Assembly (NCBI GenBank): GCA_963693305.1
Contig: OY855913.1
Location: 25,987,114 to 26,051,113 of the forward strand
Reading direction: 5' to 3'
Origin: Meandrina meandrites
Lineage: Eukaryota; Cnidaria; Anthozoa; Scleractinia; Meandrinidae
DNA: 64,000 nt
Shown here: positions 31,585 through 45,932 of the stretch, piece after piece
How the letters are laid out: every line of letters begins with the position of its first letter
Position numbering within the stretch: the first letter of the stretch is position 1
Position numbers and translations under genes: made by a program
The notes under the pieces: model-generated
Databases searched by the model: none
What the model was told of the DNA's origin: nothing
The model's input: only the letters and a program-made list of their open reading frames with translations

Positions 31585-34500
31585 CACTTTATTTAAGTGT
31601 CAAATGTATTTAGCACTAGTGTGCTAATTGGGGACACTGTGTATTTGAATTTGAATTCTTTTAAACGATGACATTTTTTAGGCCGTGTGTTATTAACAAC
31701 AACATTTATTGAGCTTACTTTGGATAACTCTCAATCGTCATGGTTGTACTGCTGTGCTCAAACAAGATCAAATTGCGGTCGTATTTTCACGTCCAATTCA
31801 GTTCCCCACTTTTTTAACAGACGAAGTGCTCTGAAGTTCAGGGGTTGAGTTTTGCAGTATTTTCCGCCATTCCAATCGTTGATGTTTTCTCGCTTTATAT
31901 GAACTCGTATTTATATAATAAATCAGAAAGAGATTTCGCAATAATGTTGATATCATGCCACTGCGCAAAAGAATTTACACTAGCTCAGCAATATCGTCAA
32001 CGACCACAGAATGTTTATCACAATAATTGCAATGTACCGATTTCGATGAGTAACAAACATACTTGCAATTGTGAATTTGGTGGTGAAGATTAAAGGAACA
32101 AACTACACGTCTACGAGTTTCTCGTCTTGACGTTCCCGGCTTTTGACTAGGGAATATATATAGAACCTCCGCACTACTTCAGATGATCACATATCAAGAG
32201 CTATCGATTACTGTTATGAATTTTGCCGCTCGACTCTTGAAATGTATTCCGACAGTGGTTGGTTACAGTGTTGGTTAGGTCGAGGTCCTCCATCGCAATG
32301 TCGGATATTTCTCTGACTTCTGAGGGCCGAAGTTGCCTAGCCAAAGGCTGTAAATGCCTCTGTCGTTTTTCGGCAGTGTAGCCAACCCTTGAGTTCAGTA
32401 ATTAAACCAACAGGACGACAATAAATTTACGAGTGAATTTTATGCTTCATCGTTCAGTCTCAAAGCGAGTTTGGGTCTACCGACTTGACTGCGAACATTT
32501 GACAGCTGATAAGTAATTTGAAATTGCAAAACTTAAAACAAACCCAAAATTTGGTCCCTTGAAACTACGTCATTCAACAGATTCAATTTGCGTGTTTTCC
32601 TAACGGTCCACAGCATTAATAGTATTGTCATACATCGCAATCGCCCGAGGTGTTTTTCAATCCAGTGATCAAACCAATAGGCAGCTAAACTTTTATCAGT
32701 CGAAGGACTAGTGAAAGCATTTTTAATTCGCTCAATATCTTTAACTGTTTTCACACAGTATGAGAGGTTTGTTTGTCTTCTAAAAGAAGACATAATATTC
32801 TTCAAAAAAAGGGCAAGAGGAAGCTATAGTTTCGAATATTGTCATATACAAGTAAAATATACTCTGTCAAGTCGCCTTGGCCTTAGAATATTGAGCACTT
32901 AACATGCTCAGTGGGGACGCCAATGAATAAGTCGCTGCAGCGCAGACCAGCTATTATTATGAAAACTGACATTGTTCAGTTTCATCAACGGCACGGCAGG
33001 CTACCTATCGAAATTGTTTCAGACATTTCAAGTTATAAAAAATTTTTTGTTGTCTGTTATTCAGTTTTGGACTTCAACGTCGCTAATTGAGGTTGAATCA
33101 CGCGACTCAATGGGAGTCTGCAGAAAACGCATATTTGATAGCTAGGAACCGTGATCCGTTAATTTGATTAACTAAGTTACTTAGCGCTTGAGACGAACCC
33201 AAAGTTTGGTACGTCTTACCTATGGCATGTTTGGTCACTAGGGAGGGTATAGGCAGTCTAAATCTCGGTCTAGGCATTTAAAACAAGGGACTGGGCGCTG
33301 GCTAGTTTTGGATTTTACTATTCGATATACCTGATTATAACAAATTAATTTTGAAAAACTGAGCTTTCAGAAATGCAATTTCCTAAAACTGAGTCACTTT
33401 CATGCGATATTTACTGCATATTTACTTGCTAACTTTTACTGAGCTGTTATTGGTATTGTGTCGCTTGCGCATTTGAGGAGTAAGACCCGGTAACCACGTC
33501 ACTTATCGACGATTAGAGATTCCTGGGTCACCAAGATTCGATCAGGGCTGCGTCGTTTGTCGCTTTTATCCCTTGGAAGGCCTCATAGTTGGCAAATCAG
33601 TTCTTGTAAGCATTCGATCGATAAAGTCAAACTTCCAATGCCTTAATTTCCTTCGTAGGAGAGAATTTGTGTATAAAGCGATTGCGCAAACACAGGAACA
33701 GCGAATGTGATATCGCACGAGAAAGCTGGCTTGAAGATCGAGCTAACGTTCACATTACTTGAAGGAAACTGTTCTCTATGAATGGAAAATGCGGTTCAAT
33801 ATGACAACACGGAAACCAATTACTGTGCCATTGATGCTAAAAACATCACTAGCTAGTGACTACTAGATTATATAATTATCATAAAATAAGCACACATATC
33901 CAGCTGAACCCTTAACGATTAGCAAAAAAGAAAACCAACCTGCATTCACTGACGTCCAAAGAACAGCGGGCAAGTTAAAGATGGAGGAGTTTTAAATTTA
34001 TAGAGACTAGAGCTTGCAATTGTGAACTGCGTATTTGGGCGGATGAGTCATCTAAGGAACTATTATATCGATCTGTTGTCTCTGTTATCTCCTGTCTCCT
34101 TGGCGATTAGAGGCCTCACGCCAAGATTCTGTCATTTCTCCGCCCCTGGGCCATAAGGCACATTTTTGTCAAGAATTAAAAATTCCACATATGAAATTGA
34201 CTTTTGAGGCGTGGCTCATGTGTGGCATGACTACCTACCTTCTAACTACCTTTTCTACTCAATCGGTTTTGATTTATTTGGCTGCAGCGTGCCAGTGGAA
34301 CTGCTTTTGACAGAAACGATTGATATTGAATGGACCACCATGGAGAGAGAAAAACCGGATCCTCTGACTGTAGAGGAACTAATTAATCAGCGATTCTTAA
34401 TCATGAAGTATACCGTCCGAATTCCAATATTTTTGGAAAAGTTTAACAGCTTGTCTCCTACCATTAAAGCATAAAGGGTGCGTGCGTCACTTCGCGTGAT

Positions 34501-37045
34501 TCAACCTCGGTTTATAGGGACGTTGAAGCTAAAAATTTATCAGACAGTAATTTTCATAACTTGTTGATTGTTAAACGTCTATAACTATTTAATTAATAGC
34601 TATCCTGTCGCGCCTTTGATGAGACGCGGCAGCGCCACTCTAAAGAGAAGCAGAATAAATTTATAAACATATTTTTAGCAAGGACAATTTTTGAAACTAG
34701 CTCCCGCGTGTTAAATACTTATCTGAATACACGGAAAAGAATTGCTATTAATTAGTCGAAGGTATAAATTAGTAATGGGAATTGGGATCGGTAAATCTAA
34801 ATGGCAGCAAGGGCGAAATACACATTCCCTTGTTTTGAAAGACAAACAAACCTCTCACACTGTGTGAAAACACTTGAAAATATTTAGCAATTAGAATTAC
34901 TTGACTAGTCCGCGTTCGAGATAACATCAAACTAAAGCACCCAGTTTAGCTGCTTATTGGTTTGATCACTGGACCAAAAAACACCTCGGGCGATTCGTTC
35001 TCAATTGACTGGTTCCCTTGAAGGATTCCGATGTCTGACAATACTTTCAAAGCTGTGCTCCGTTAGGAAAACACGCAAATGGTTTTTCAATTTCAAATTA
35101 CCTAAGCCTGGCTTGTATCAAATGTTCGCAGTTACTCGCTTGATCCAAGTCGCTGCAAGGGAACGCTGAACCATAAATTTATTCATATCATTAAGTTATT
35201 AAAATTCTTGTCATTTTCTGTTGGTTTAGTTAGGACTCAATGGGTGGGAATATTTGGAGTGATTCACACAGCCCCCGCTTGAAAGGTTGTGTCGCTCGAA
35301 GAAAAATATCTTTTGTTAGAAATTGGAACGCATTTCCTAAACTTTTCTTTTATTCGAACCTTGATCCTCGGCTTAAAAAATCCCAACCTCTGAGTCGGAA
35401 AAAACATCTTGCCTCATTTCCGTCTGAGATTTCGAGATCGAATCAAAAAAAGTTTCAGAGTCGAGTTTTCTCGGTAGCATTTGCCAGGTGAGCCCCCATT
35501 ATATCTCCCTCGTGTCCCCGGCCCGGATGCCCGTAACAGTGCACGGGTTCGCCGCTCATTGTTAATTTTTGCTCAGTAGCAGGATGAAACTCCTGCTCCA
35601 GAAAAAAAACTCCAATCATGTTTATATCCTCGCGATGACTCAAAAAGAGTCAATAAACCGTGACATAAGCAGTTAAAATGCGGTAAACTGAGATGAACAA
35701 CGACAATCATAACCATTATTCCGTTGCGTATCAAGCTTTATTTGGAGAAGCACACTGGGAAAAGCTTGAAGATTCGGTGGCATTTGCCTAAACTGCGAGA
35801 AACGACGGCAGCGACATTTCCCGCCGTTGGTTTGGCGACTTCGGTCCTCAGAAGCATGTGACAGTGCCGGACACGGGTAGCCCTCTGTAGATGGGTCCCG
35901 TGATGCGTGAATTACCACTGAGTCGAGTATGACGCGTGTTCCGCTAATTTTGAGGAACGTGATTCGTTTATATTCCGGCAAAAAGATGTTCGGGGTTGAA
36001 ACCGAAGATAAATTCATCGTAAATCGATTTAATTAAGGTAGTGGAGCAAGATTGATCATCGACACGAATGAAAAATTGACTGCTTTTCGCATCGATTTTG
36101 TAATTCGTGACTCACGTATTACAAATGTATGAACTTTAAACGAGCTCTAAAACATGAGAGGGAGAAGAAAAAAAGCCGGACTATATCAAGAGGGAAATAT
36201 TTTTGAATAAAAGGCACATTTATTCTGTGGACTTTCTGTGGACTGTTACAGTGGGCAAGTTTATATGTACCCTGAATGTGAAATTACCTCAAACTCGCAC
36301 CCCCATCTAAAATCGATTCTCGTATCGACGCCGCGCCCCCTCCCGACCCTCCCCTTGTGTCATTGAATATTATCGCCGTTCATCACATCCAGGACTTCGT
36401 GTACTTCACTAGCTACCTACACAGACGCTCTTTATGTACAGTAAATATTAAGCAGTGTTAGCAGTGTCAGCAGTGTCACGAGAGGTCTTCTATGTTTTTG
36501 TGTAAACTATGATAGAATATTAGGTGTACCTACTGATAGACAAAATAACCTTTGAACAACATAAAAAAACCCAGAAGTTCAATCCCTAAGTTGTGAACAA
36601 ACCATAATCAATGTTTTTTGAGTGATTTTCTCAGCACAGTACAGTGCGTTTTAGAAAGATTAGGCCAGTATTAGTGGATTTCCAGTTTATACTAACACGT
36701 TCATTGGATTTTTAAGTAGCACTAAATCTTGGTGAGATTTCCCTGACCCCAGGGGGGTACTCGAAGTATACTTGACGGAGGGGTCCGACGGAGCTTCATA
36801 TTGCAAACCCAAAAAAATACACAAGCCAGAAAAATGATTGCCTTGTTAGCCGTTTACACTGAGATCAAAATAGTGTTGCCCCAAACAGCTAAAGAACAGC
36901 TAACCGCAAGCAGACTGCAGTGACACAGTGAAGGCTAACCGCAAGCGAACGGCAGTGAAAACGGCCAGTATCACCGATATCACCCGTGACGACGCAAGAG
37001 GAAAATATGGTCAGCGGATGTACAAAAAATGACAACAGCCTGAAA

Positions 37046-40000
37046 ATGGCGGCCAGTGGAGGGAAGGATATTTTGGCCGCCTCTCCTTCCAAAATTTCAA
37101 GAGATAAAATCCTCTCAGAATTCCCACTACACTGGCATGTCTGGCACAAAGACTCTTCCTCGCTTGAAGAAGAACTTGCACTGAACAAGGTTGGTATTCC
37201 GCCCTATTTTGTCGAAGAAATGATTTGGTTTTAACCGCAAGCCAAGCTATCAAAGCAGGCATACATGTTTTATGCAATGTGATCAACCGTTTTTCTGTCT
37301 GATTGTGGTTTATATGCAGCACGATAAAGAGCTTTTGGATCGTCGCGGGCGGACACCACTTCATCTGGCGGTTTCTCTGGGTTATCTGAATTGTGTGAAG
37401 TGTCTTCTTCGCGGAGGCTGTGACGCAAATGCCATAAACCGGGATGGCTGGAATGGTAAGAAATTTTAAAAACTGAAATTGAAAGTGTGAAAAGTTCACG
37501 GCCATTTAATTTATGTTACGAGTTACACCCGGATGCAGAATTAATTCAAAATTTTAAGTCATAATTTTCAATATTGTGCAGATTGTGTATGTTTTTCAGT
37601 AAAAATAATAATAATAAAAATACTTGATTAAAAATCATTCCTTCTATCACTTTTACCCAGAGACCAAGACAAGAATGGCAAGGATTTTCATTCCCCTGCA
37701 CATTGGCCATGTTAGCAGGGCAATCTGAATTTCATTTTGCTTGTTTCAGTGCAACAAGCTTATGAAAATGAAATGATTTGCCTGTACTGTTTCCTTTTTT
37801 ACTGCAGGACTGTTCACTGATCATTTGAATTTTGGAAATATCTATTTAAGGGTGCATTTCTTTGGAAGAATCCAGGATTTGATTTTCAATTTCAGATCAC
37901 ACATATTTTTCTCCCAAAGAAAGAAAGAATCCTAAAATGGATTTTTTGCCATGGCAACTCTGTAAACATTGTTCACGATGAACATAAAATACCAGGAGGT
38001 ATTTATTTTATATTGAAGGCTGGTGTCCTAGCCGAAATAATTTCAGCACACAAAAGCCTTAAAAAAATCACATGACGAAGTTGTTCTTCTTTAGCCTGAT
38101 GCGTAATGTGGCAAAAAAATGCATCTGAAGCAAAGAATTCTGCAAAAAAATGTCATCTGTACAAACTACACTCATGAAAATTCCAGAGAGGTACAGCTTT
38201 CGTAGGCATGCATCGACTGTTCTAGAAATAAGCATTAAGTTTAAGTGACACTTCACAGTCTGATCAAGTTACCGTTCCCTTTCATAATTAATCCTTTTGT
38301 ATTTCATCAAAATAGATGCTTAGAATCTCATCATATTGATAGTGATTATCATTGATAGTGTTTACAAATGGCATACCCTTATTTTCACAGTGAAGACAGC
38401 TAGGCCAATACACGTTTTTCAAATCCTTTCCCATAGAAAAAAAGTTCATGAATCCTAATGAATCCACTTAGAGTATGGATTCTTCACATTCATAATCCCG
38501 TAGTTTACATGTAATAAAGAAACATAATATCCACTTTTAGATACAAGAATCCGGAATTGGATTTTCCCTATGAAAGGCACCCTAATAAAAATGAAGTTAG
38601 AACAGAAAATTATCCAAGAAGGAGGCTAGGGTCACCAAAGGTAACCTTGTTCCCAGGGTCTCTCTTCTCCCTACTGTTGCTCCACTGCACCAGCATCTTG
38701 AAATCTTGGGTTTATGGTGGGCAAGTTGCAAACAAGGTCCACATTAAGTAACTCGGGCATGGATCCGGTCAGGTTTCCTCTGTTTTATGGAAATCAGTCA
38801 GATTTTTTAAATAATAGTTTTTAGAGTTCTCTAAAATCATTACAATTATAAAAGAAATTGTATTGTTGAAATTATCCTCATCCAAGGAAACTGGGTGACT
38901 CAAAGCATCTAGAGATGGCAGTCTTTAGGGAGCCAAACCGTAAATTTTTTGGAAAAGCATACGGTCTGATGCCACCCCAACCCCCAACCCACCCTTTAAC
39001 AGCCTGCGCAATTCGCATTTATGTCATTGGAAAAAGTCACTATTTTCCTGGAGCCGTTCCTGTAACCTACCCAGAACAATGTGGGAACAATGATATTACT
39101 TCCTGACATGAAAAGAAGTTATGTTTTGTAAGGTAGCATATTTCGGCTAAAAAAGAAACAAACGTAAAAATTAAGTACTAACATTATTTTCTTTGTTCCT
39201 CTTGTCTGGTGTAAGTGAGAGGTACCTGTCTACCACAGGCTGGTATATGTAAACTACAAAATTTAGAATTCTCTATAAGTTGTTGTTCTCATTCATTGCC
39301 ATACAAAAATTGACTTAATGTGTGAAATATTTCCATGATGAACCTCTTTTCTTCTTCTCTATATTGCAGACCCCAGATTTTTATGTTGAAATGAAATGGA
39401 ATTTCACCAGTTGGGGTAAAAAGTATTTAATTGTAAATGTAACTAAAAGGTTATTTTATGTAATTATTATTTATATTTTTTTGTTTAAACTTGTCTGAGA
39501 TGTTTTCCTGCCAAGCATAACACTAACATAATTTTTCCCCCGATGTCGTAGTCATATAATCATATGACAAAACTGATCTTAGTATGCAGAAAGCTTTTCA
39601 CATCTTTTTAAGCTTAGTTCTTAGCCTAGCTCCTAGAAGCTTCCTGTAGCTAAGTGCGTATCACGAGTGTCCAAGCGGTGTGTGAAAGGTCAAACATCAT
39701 CATAGACTTTTCTTTGGAAATTTTTTTACTGAATACTGGTAACTTGTTTTACTTTCTGAATAATGTCTTTCACAAGCAATGCCATGTTCGAGAAAATATC
39801 CATACCTCCCTCCCCTGGAAGGGTTTTGTTACTCCCTCATGCATCCCTCAAGAAATTTCCAGTTTAGCTTAATTCCCTGGCACCCCTCAGAATTTTTAAT
39901 GGCATGTGGTAGGAATGGATATTTTCTGAAAACTAACATGATATTGTTAAGTTTAACTTTTTCTTAGTTATTAATTTTAATTTCCTACTTTTTTGACAGT

Positions 40001-40053
40001 GCCATTTATGTCAAGAATGTGTCCAAGTGATACATACAAAATATACAAATGTG
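37046..40053 (+). pseudogene. ANKRD13: ANKRD13-type gene, 5' fragment lacking exon 3, unit B
   Basis: Exons at 37046-37189 (frame open back to the ATG at 37007), 37320-37455, 39370-39415 and 40000-40053. The ankyrin repeat reads RGRTPLHLAVSLGYLNCVK and keeps the codon lost in unit A. The stretch that in unit A holds exon 3 (about 570 bp) is deleted after position 38,707. Exon 2 ends in phase 1 and exon 4 begins in phase 0, so joining them shifts the frame and breaks the product. Exon 4 also has WNF where unit A has WEF. As in unit A, GIT exons follow directly. Upstream DNA is unrelated to unit A, so the two fragments may have different promoters. Confidence 0.8.
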
Positions 40054-43000
40054 GTAAGTAAATTAAGACTTTTGTTGTGTTTAGATGTAGTAGGTGTTAA
40101 AATTCATTATTAAAGAAGTACCTTCTTACGATACACCACCAAAATACTTATAACCACAATGTAAAATAAATAATAAATTGAAAACAAAGAAAAAAGAGAA
40201 TACAAATTAAAGCAGGTTGCAAAAACTTAGATTACTAAATTAACTTAAAATCACTTAATATGAACAAGGCACTTGACTTCTTGATCCAACTTAATTGGAT
40301 GCTGATTAATCACATGCTTCATCTCCTCACCTCCCCTCTCCTCCTGCTTTGCTTCTACTATTGTTGGCAGGGAACAACGACAAGTTTTCTGGCGGAAGAC
40401 TCTGTTTCTATGGAGCGTTATTTAGCAGTTGAAAGTGCTCTGTCTACAGCTAATGTGAGTAAAGTACACTTCCCTTGGTTTCATGTCACATCTTTAAGGT
40501 CATTCCTCTGTTTTGCATTGCGCATCCTTACTGCGCACGATTTCTTGCGCCATTAGCACGCGCACATAAACAAAATAGCAGCTTTTTTCTATGCAACTTA
40601 GTCCGCGAGAGAAATAAATCGTCGATTTCTCATAAACGAGTATGGGGACCTATCAATTTTTTCACGAATTTTGGGTAAACGAAAACGTGTACTTTCCCAG
40701 TATTCGCAATGGAATTATAACGAATTATGTGGTAAATACAAGGTCTTCCTGCTCCTAAACGAATGTGGTGGCCCCCTTTTTTATTTCAAAATTTAAGTTC
40801 CCTTTAGGTAATCAACCAGTAGCTTTGGTTGAAAATCTATGTTCAGTTCTATTTCGGGGGAATGACCTTGAATACGTAGTACAGTACAAGGTGTGCCTTG
40901 TTTGCGCAGTACCTCATCATGTCATATTGAGGTAACAAGTATACTTACACAATGTCAAAACTTTCTTGATACCACTGGTGGAGAGGGGGGGGGGGGCATG
41001 AATTGTATTATTTTTAACAGAATGTTTATAGCAAGATGTACACAGAAGACTACCAGCAGTGCCTAGGTACTATTTTTCAGAATACATTGTTAATTTTTGA
41101 GTGAACCAATTTGTGTAGTAAGATTCCAAAACCTGACTTGGTTAAGGAGGATTAAAAAAAGCTGGACCCACAATTGGGTAATTTAGCAATTCTTGCATCC
41201 AACTCTTTGTCTTCACTCCACTCTAGTGTTTATTTCTGCTGATTAAAATTAATTTTCTGTTGTGGCTAATAGGTTCACAAGTTAGAGGATGAAAACAAAT
41301 CCTTAAGGAGTCAGTTAGGAATTCTTAATGGCAGTGATGATAACGTGTTTTCTCCTGCTGTGAGTACAACAAACATCTGTAACTGTATACATGAATGAGG
41401 AAGTCAAACAGAAAGAGGCTTGATAGAAAATGTGGTAACTCATCAAGGAAGTGTTATTATAATGTTCAGAATTCAGCATGATTCAAGGCCATCAGATGTG
41501 GCATGACGTTTGCAATACTCGTGCAGATTTATGCTTTAAAAGCATCTTTTTTTTTGGGGGGGGGGGTCTTAATTAGAAATGTGATACGCATGATGTATTG
41601 GGCTTTGAGTAATCTGCAAAAGCATGTTGTATATCACCCAAGCAGGAGCTTAACAACAACAGCTGTGACATACAGCGATAACGTTTTACGAATTAGTTGT
41701 ACGTAAGGTTCTCCTGGTTACTTTGTATAACAAACAAACATTTCTTGCAGCAAAAATCGAAAATAAAACGCCAATCAAACTAAACAGGATGTTGAACTGC
41801 TTGGCACTGGTTCCGGTGTTATACTTTTCCTGTGTTTGGCATAGCTTACTTTGAGTTTTGATTTATTCATTGCATTTATTGTGTATGGCCCTGAAAGTTC
41901 ATTTACCACACTAAGAAAGCTGTTCATCATTCTTCACGTTTAATATCTTTGCCTGTGTCTTTTGGGTTACTCAGGGAGTGGAGCTAAGCTGGTAAAGATG
42001 GGAATGCCATTCCTTTAGAGTTATTAAACAGCTCACATATTTTTGTTAACCCAGCCATACCAAGATGTAAGTGATGAAGATGATCTTGTGGAGATCGGAA
42101 ACATAGAGCCATATGCTGCCCCAGGCTCTCTCCTAAACCGCCCTACTCAGCCCACCACCCTGGGGCAGACTTACACTGGAGATGCGAGTGGAAATAAAAC
42201 TGTCAATCCTTATGACAATGTGAGTGACTCTCCAGATGGACCAGATGAAGAACGTAGATACCTCAATGTTGAAGAGATGAGGGAACATGAAAGAATGAGT
42301 TCTTGTGAGTGTTGTTTATTATTTTCTTGTTGCAGTACAGTTGAACCTTTGTCTATGGGCACTTTCTGTAGGTAGACACTTCTCGGAAGCAGACACTTCT
42401 AATATAATGTCATGGCCCCAGCCACATGCAAACACAACATTCTTAACTCTGCATACAGTCAGTGGTCTTGCCTTTCAAGTTAACACTTTTCCTAATTCTG
42501 AAAGTGTCAGCTTATTGGATGTTTTGACTTCATTTCCCCCTCTTTTTCCAAAGAATTTTCAATAATTAAATTCAGATGAATTAGGTCCTATTTAAATTTT
42601 TCAAATTCATCATTAGAAATCTATTTTACCATCAAACTTGTAGTTGAAGTCAATTTCTTTCCACTTTGCTAGCGGACAGCCCCTTTGATGAACAACTGGA
42701 TCGTGAGGCAGAGAAGCTGATCCATGCAGTAGATGATCTAGTTCATGAAGCCACAAAGGATATCAGACAACAGCCATCCCAAGAGGATGTGGTTCGGTGC
42801 ACAGAGCAGATCACCAAGAAAATCCAGGAACTTCTGCTGTCAGCACAGGCTGGAAGACACAGCTGGTAAACATCTGAGCTATCTAGCTTACTCTTTTTGC
42901 ATACATGTACATTTTCTATTATTAATTTTGGAGAATTCAGTTTTAAACAAGGCATCTCTTCTTAGATGAGCAAGACATTATTCTGACAACCTGTCAGTTG

Positions 43001-43346
43001 AATTGATCATAGAAAAAGTTAGAGGAAGTTAATAACACATCATTGTTGGAATATTTTCTTATTCACTTATAAATTCTTTTTATTTATTTTTTCACAGGAT
43101 AATAATTAGATGTAGGTTACCAAGAAAAAACTTAACTTATTATGTGATTTGGCTTCCTCGATGAAACAGAACTGACTCCTGCAATCAGATAAATACGTTC
43201 ATGGCATTAAGTCTCTGAATAAGTAAACATAAATAAGTTAGAAAATAAACAAGAATAGCTGGGTCTTCAAACTTCCCCACGATGAAAACATCAGCTTTTT
43301 GCATTCATAGTTAGCCAACTGTTACAAAATTTACTGTCACACATGT

Positions 43347-45628
43347 CAGGGTTTTCAAAAGTAACCGGCGCCCGACGCAAGTCACCGGCTACTTCGAGCG
43401 TGAGCGCCGGGTACTTTTGGAAGTCAAAATTAAAAAAAAAATAATAGTAATAAAAAATTCCGATTCCTATGGGTTAAGTTATTTAAAGATAACATATTTT
43501 ATTCTTGCCCATTGATTGCGTTCCAGCATCAGAAATCGTAGCTCTTTTATTCAACAGCATTCAACGTGGACTGGGAACCATTGCGTTTTCCCGCGAAAGA
43601 CTGACATTTGATCCTTTCGTGACTAGTTTCTTCTTGCGTAAGCGAATGTGAATTCGTGAGAGCTTTGTACTTGGTGCTTTCTTTAAGAAAATGGTCCCAG
43701 TCACCGGATGAAAAGGCAGAAATCACGGCCGCTTTTAACCCAGTTTGGGTTCAAACATCAAAGAAAGGAGATTGCTGGTATGAAACACCTTTTAAAATGC
43801 AAATTGTGTAGTGTTCGCCGGGTTTCTGTTTACAATCCCCAGTCGATCAGAAAATAAGTTTGGGTGCTTGTTATGAATGAAACAGTGCTTGAAAACAATA
43901 TTGGATCGCTTAGGTTGAATTATTTATTGTCAGCAAGGCAATTTGTAAGGGATGCTTTTATTTATTCAACGTTTGGTTTCGTGAGGCGCCGTTTCGTGAA
44001 TGTGAACAGTGGCAGACTCTGGCGATTAAATAAATTTTATGCCGACACAAATTTGTTCAAATTTAACTTTTGATATAAGCCAAGGCATTTTTAAGATTTC
44101 TGCGAGACTTAAAGTTTAATTTCAAGTCTTCATCATTAGTAAACCGGATGAAACTGAATGTTTTACAGTTCTTTATGGAAAATTAATTTTATACGGAGGC
44201 TAACTTTTTAACCTTTTGTTTTTGTGGAGTTTTACTGAAATTGTTTGTTTAGCAGAGCATTGTTACTTTGATAACTAAACAACAGTTAAAACAGTTGTGC
44301 CCGCAGAATAAAATTGATTTATCTAATCGATTGAAATTTAGCTAACAATGCATTATTTACGGAGCTTGGATGTAGCGCTAAAAAATAAAATTAAATCTCC
44401 GCCTTTCACTCAAATTTTGTATTCGCGAGGTCATTACGTGAGGCTGAAATAACTATGCTTGGTTTCTTTAAGGTGATTCCACTGAAAAAGAAGGAGTATT
44501 TAGAATTTTCTAAGACTTGGTCCAGTTCATAACCATGTTATGAGCCTTACAAAAATACAATAAAAAATGGGGGTTACCGTGCTCGTTTTTGGGCAACCTG
44601 GATGGCTATTATAGTAAACATATGACCCACGAGGTTCATACTGGGAACGCTCATAATCCGAAAGGGGAACTATCGTTTCTAGAAAAAATCATTTCTTGCG
44701 TTAAAATATCGAAGCAGTTCAACGAAATAGACTTTAATCTTACATAATAAACCATTTTAATTAAACTGGAATTAAAATTATGAAAGAAATTAAAGATTTT
44801 GCTGCGTGCGTGCGTAAGCAGCACTACCTCAAAACGTACTTTTTAAAGCATTCAAATAAAAATATCTCAAAGTAGAGTATTTAACTTTTCTTTAAATTGC
44901 GATATATTGTAGTCAACCGGATGTCTTTTAAATTTATGCATTAAAAAATGGGGGTCACCGTGCTCGTTTAGAAGAAAATGACCATTTATTTCTCTTCTGA
45001 GCTTAACCTAAAAAGAAAAGCCGTAATGTTGTGTGTGCACGCGCGCTCGTGCACGCGCTAAATGACACGAAAACTCATGCGCAACATGGATGCACAATGC
45101 AATTCAGTGGAATCACCTTAACGCGTTGGTCATGAAACTGTTCATCTTTATTTCAATAAGTAGGAAAACTCTGACTGCAAAAATAAATTTCAAAAGTTGA
45201 TTCATGTTATAACAGGTCAATGAAGTACTGATGATGGAAAGAGGTCAATTTTTATTCGGATGTAATATGTAACATGGGAAAAGCATTGTAATATGTATGA
45301 GTAAACATAATTTTCAAGAAACTCTTGATACCGGTAATGAGTCAGATTTAAGAAAAACTCTAGGTTATGATAAAGTGTACAATGACCTAAAAAATAACTT
45401 TTTGGTCCTGAAAATGCACCAGAATGCACCTCAGGGCATGCAGATTTTCAATTTTTTCGGGGGGAGGCCCCCCCATACCCCCCCCCCCCCCCCCTGCAGG
45501 AGGGGGAAACCCCCTCCCACACCCTCCCCATGGGCGGCTTTGCTGCCCAGCGCCGCTAGTGCGGCGCATTGGTGCTCCGGCTATTTTCCAGTTTCCTCCT
45601 GATACTTTTTCCCATTTTGAAAACCCTG
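43347..45628. mobile_element. 2.3-kb TIR element in a GIT intron, unit B
   Basis: The ends are CAGGGTTTTCAAAA and its reverse complement, flanked by acatgt on both sides. The left inner end is rich in accggc/gccgg. The right part has a G-rich and C-rich block (45,455-45,560) including a run of about 18 C. CAGGG ends suggest a hAT-like family. No transposase was recognised. Another MITE is nested at 44471. It sits in the intron before the 64-bp GIT exon. Confidence 0.72.
44471..45118. mobile_element. 648-bp MITE nested in the 43347 element
   Basis: It starts AGGTGATTCCACTGAA and ends TTCAGTGGAATCACCT, with TA on each side. It contains two direct copies of a segment with atgggggt and accgtgctcgttt, near 44,570 and 44,950. 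The TA duplication fits a Tc1/mariner-type MITE. Confidence 0.75.
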
Positions 45629-45811
45629 ACATGTGTCATTTGATCATCTTGAAAGTCTAAAAGTTCACTATGTTTATCTCTCAGTTTTATCCCCTGTTCA
45701 AGTAATATTTTCACCGCTGTAAATGACATGGCTAGCTTATTTCCAGAGGTAAGATTAAAGATAATTTGTTTCAAGGGAGTTTTCATGTCGGTTGCCATCA
45801 GCCCACGTAGT

Positions 45812-45932
45812 GGTGATTAGCAACATCCCTTCCATTCTGATGCTTAGTGACATCCCTGGCATTATGTTGCTTAGCAGCATCCTTTCCAATATGTTGCCTA
45901 GCGACATCCCCTCCAAACTGCTTGGGTCGAGT
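45812..45932. repeat. Minisatellite, about 28 bp x 4, in the last GIT intron
   Basis: Four imperfect units contain ttagcgacatccc and a -ttgc ending (gattagcaacatccc, ttagtgacatccc, ttagcagcatcc, ctagcgacatccc). The frame stays open through the repeat into the last GIT exon, but the cag acceptor at 45986 and the GIT homology starting after it argue that this is intron. Confidence 0.65.

Larger units (their letters stand above)
29530..37006. other. Long spacer of unit B
   Basis: No gene is firmly supported. Up to about 32,100 it aligns with unit A. From 32,100 to 37,000 it aligns with unit C only. Parts of the 1.3-kb tandem landmark block recur near 30,150-31,200, 31,690-32,100 and 33,590-34,170. 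Open frames at 34211-34474 (plus, 87 codons) and 35673-36017 (minus, 114 codons) recur in C, but the whole region is nearly identical there, so this is not evidence of coding. A relic sharing 'accaagatttagtgctactt' with the 5848 element lies on the minus strand at about 36,695-36,760. Confidence 0.5.

Noticed and set aside
34211..34474. 87-codon frame, identical at 59507-59770
   Set aside because: The whole surrounding region is nearly identical in B and C, so conservation is uninformative. No domain, splice or promoter support.
35673..36017. 114-codon minus frame, repeated at 60942-61286
   Set aside because: No recognised motif; its two residue changes between copies give no sign of selection.
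45455..45560. CRISPR-like or regulatory meaning of the long C and G runs
   Set aside because: These are homopolymer tracts inside a transposon; there are no regularly spaced repeats.
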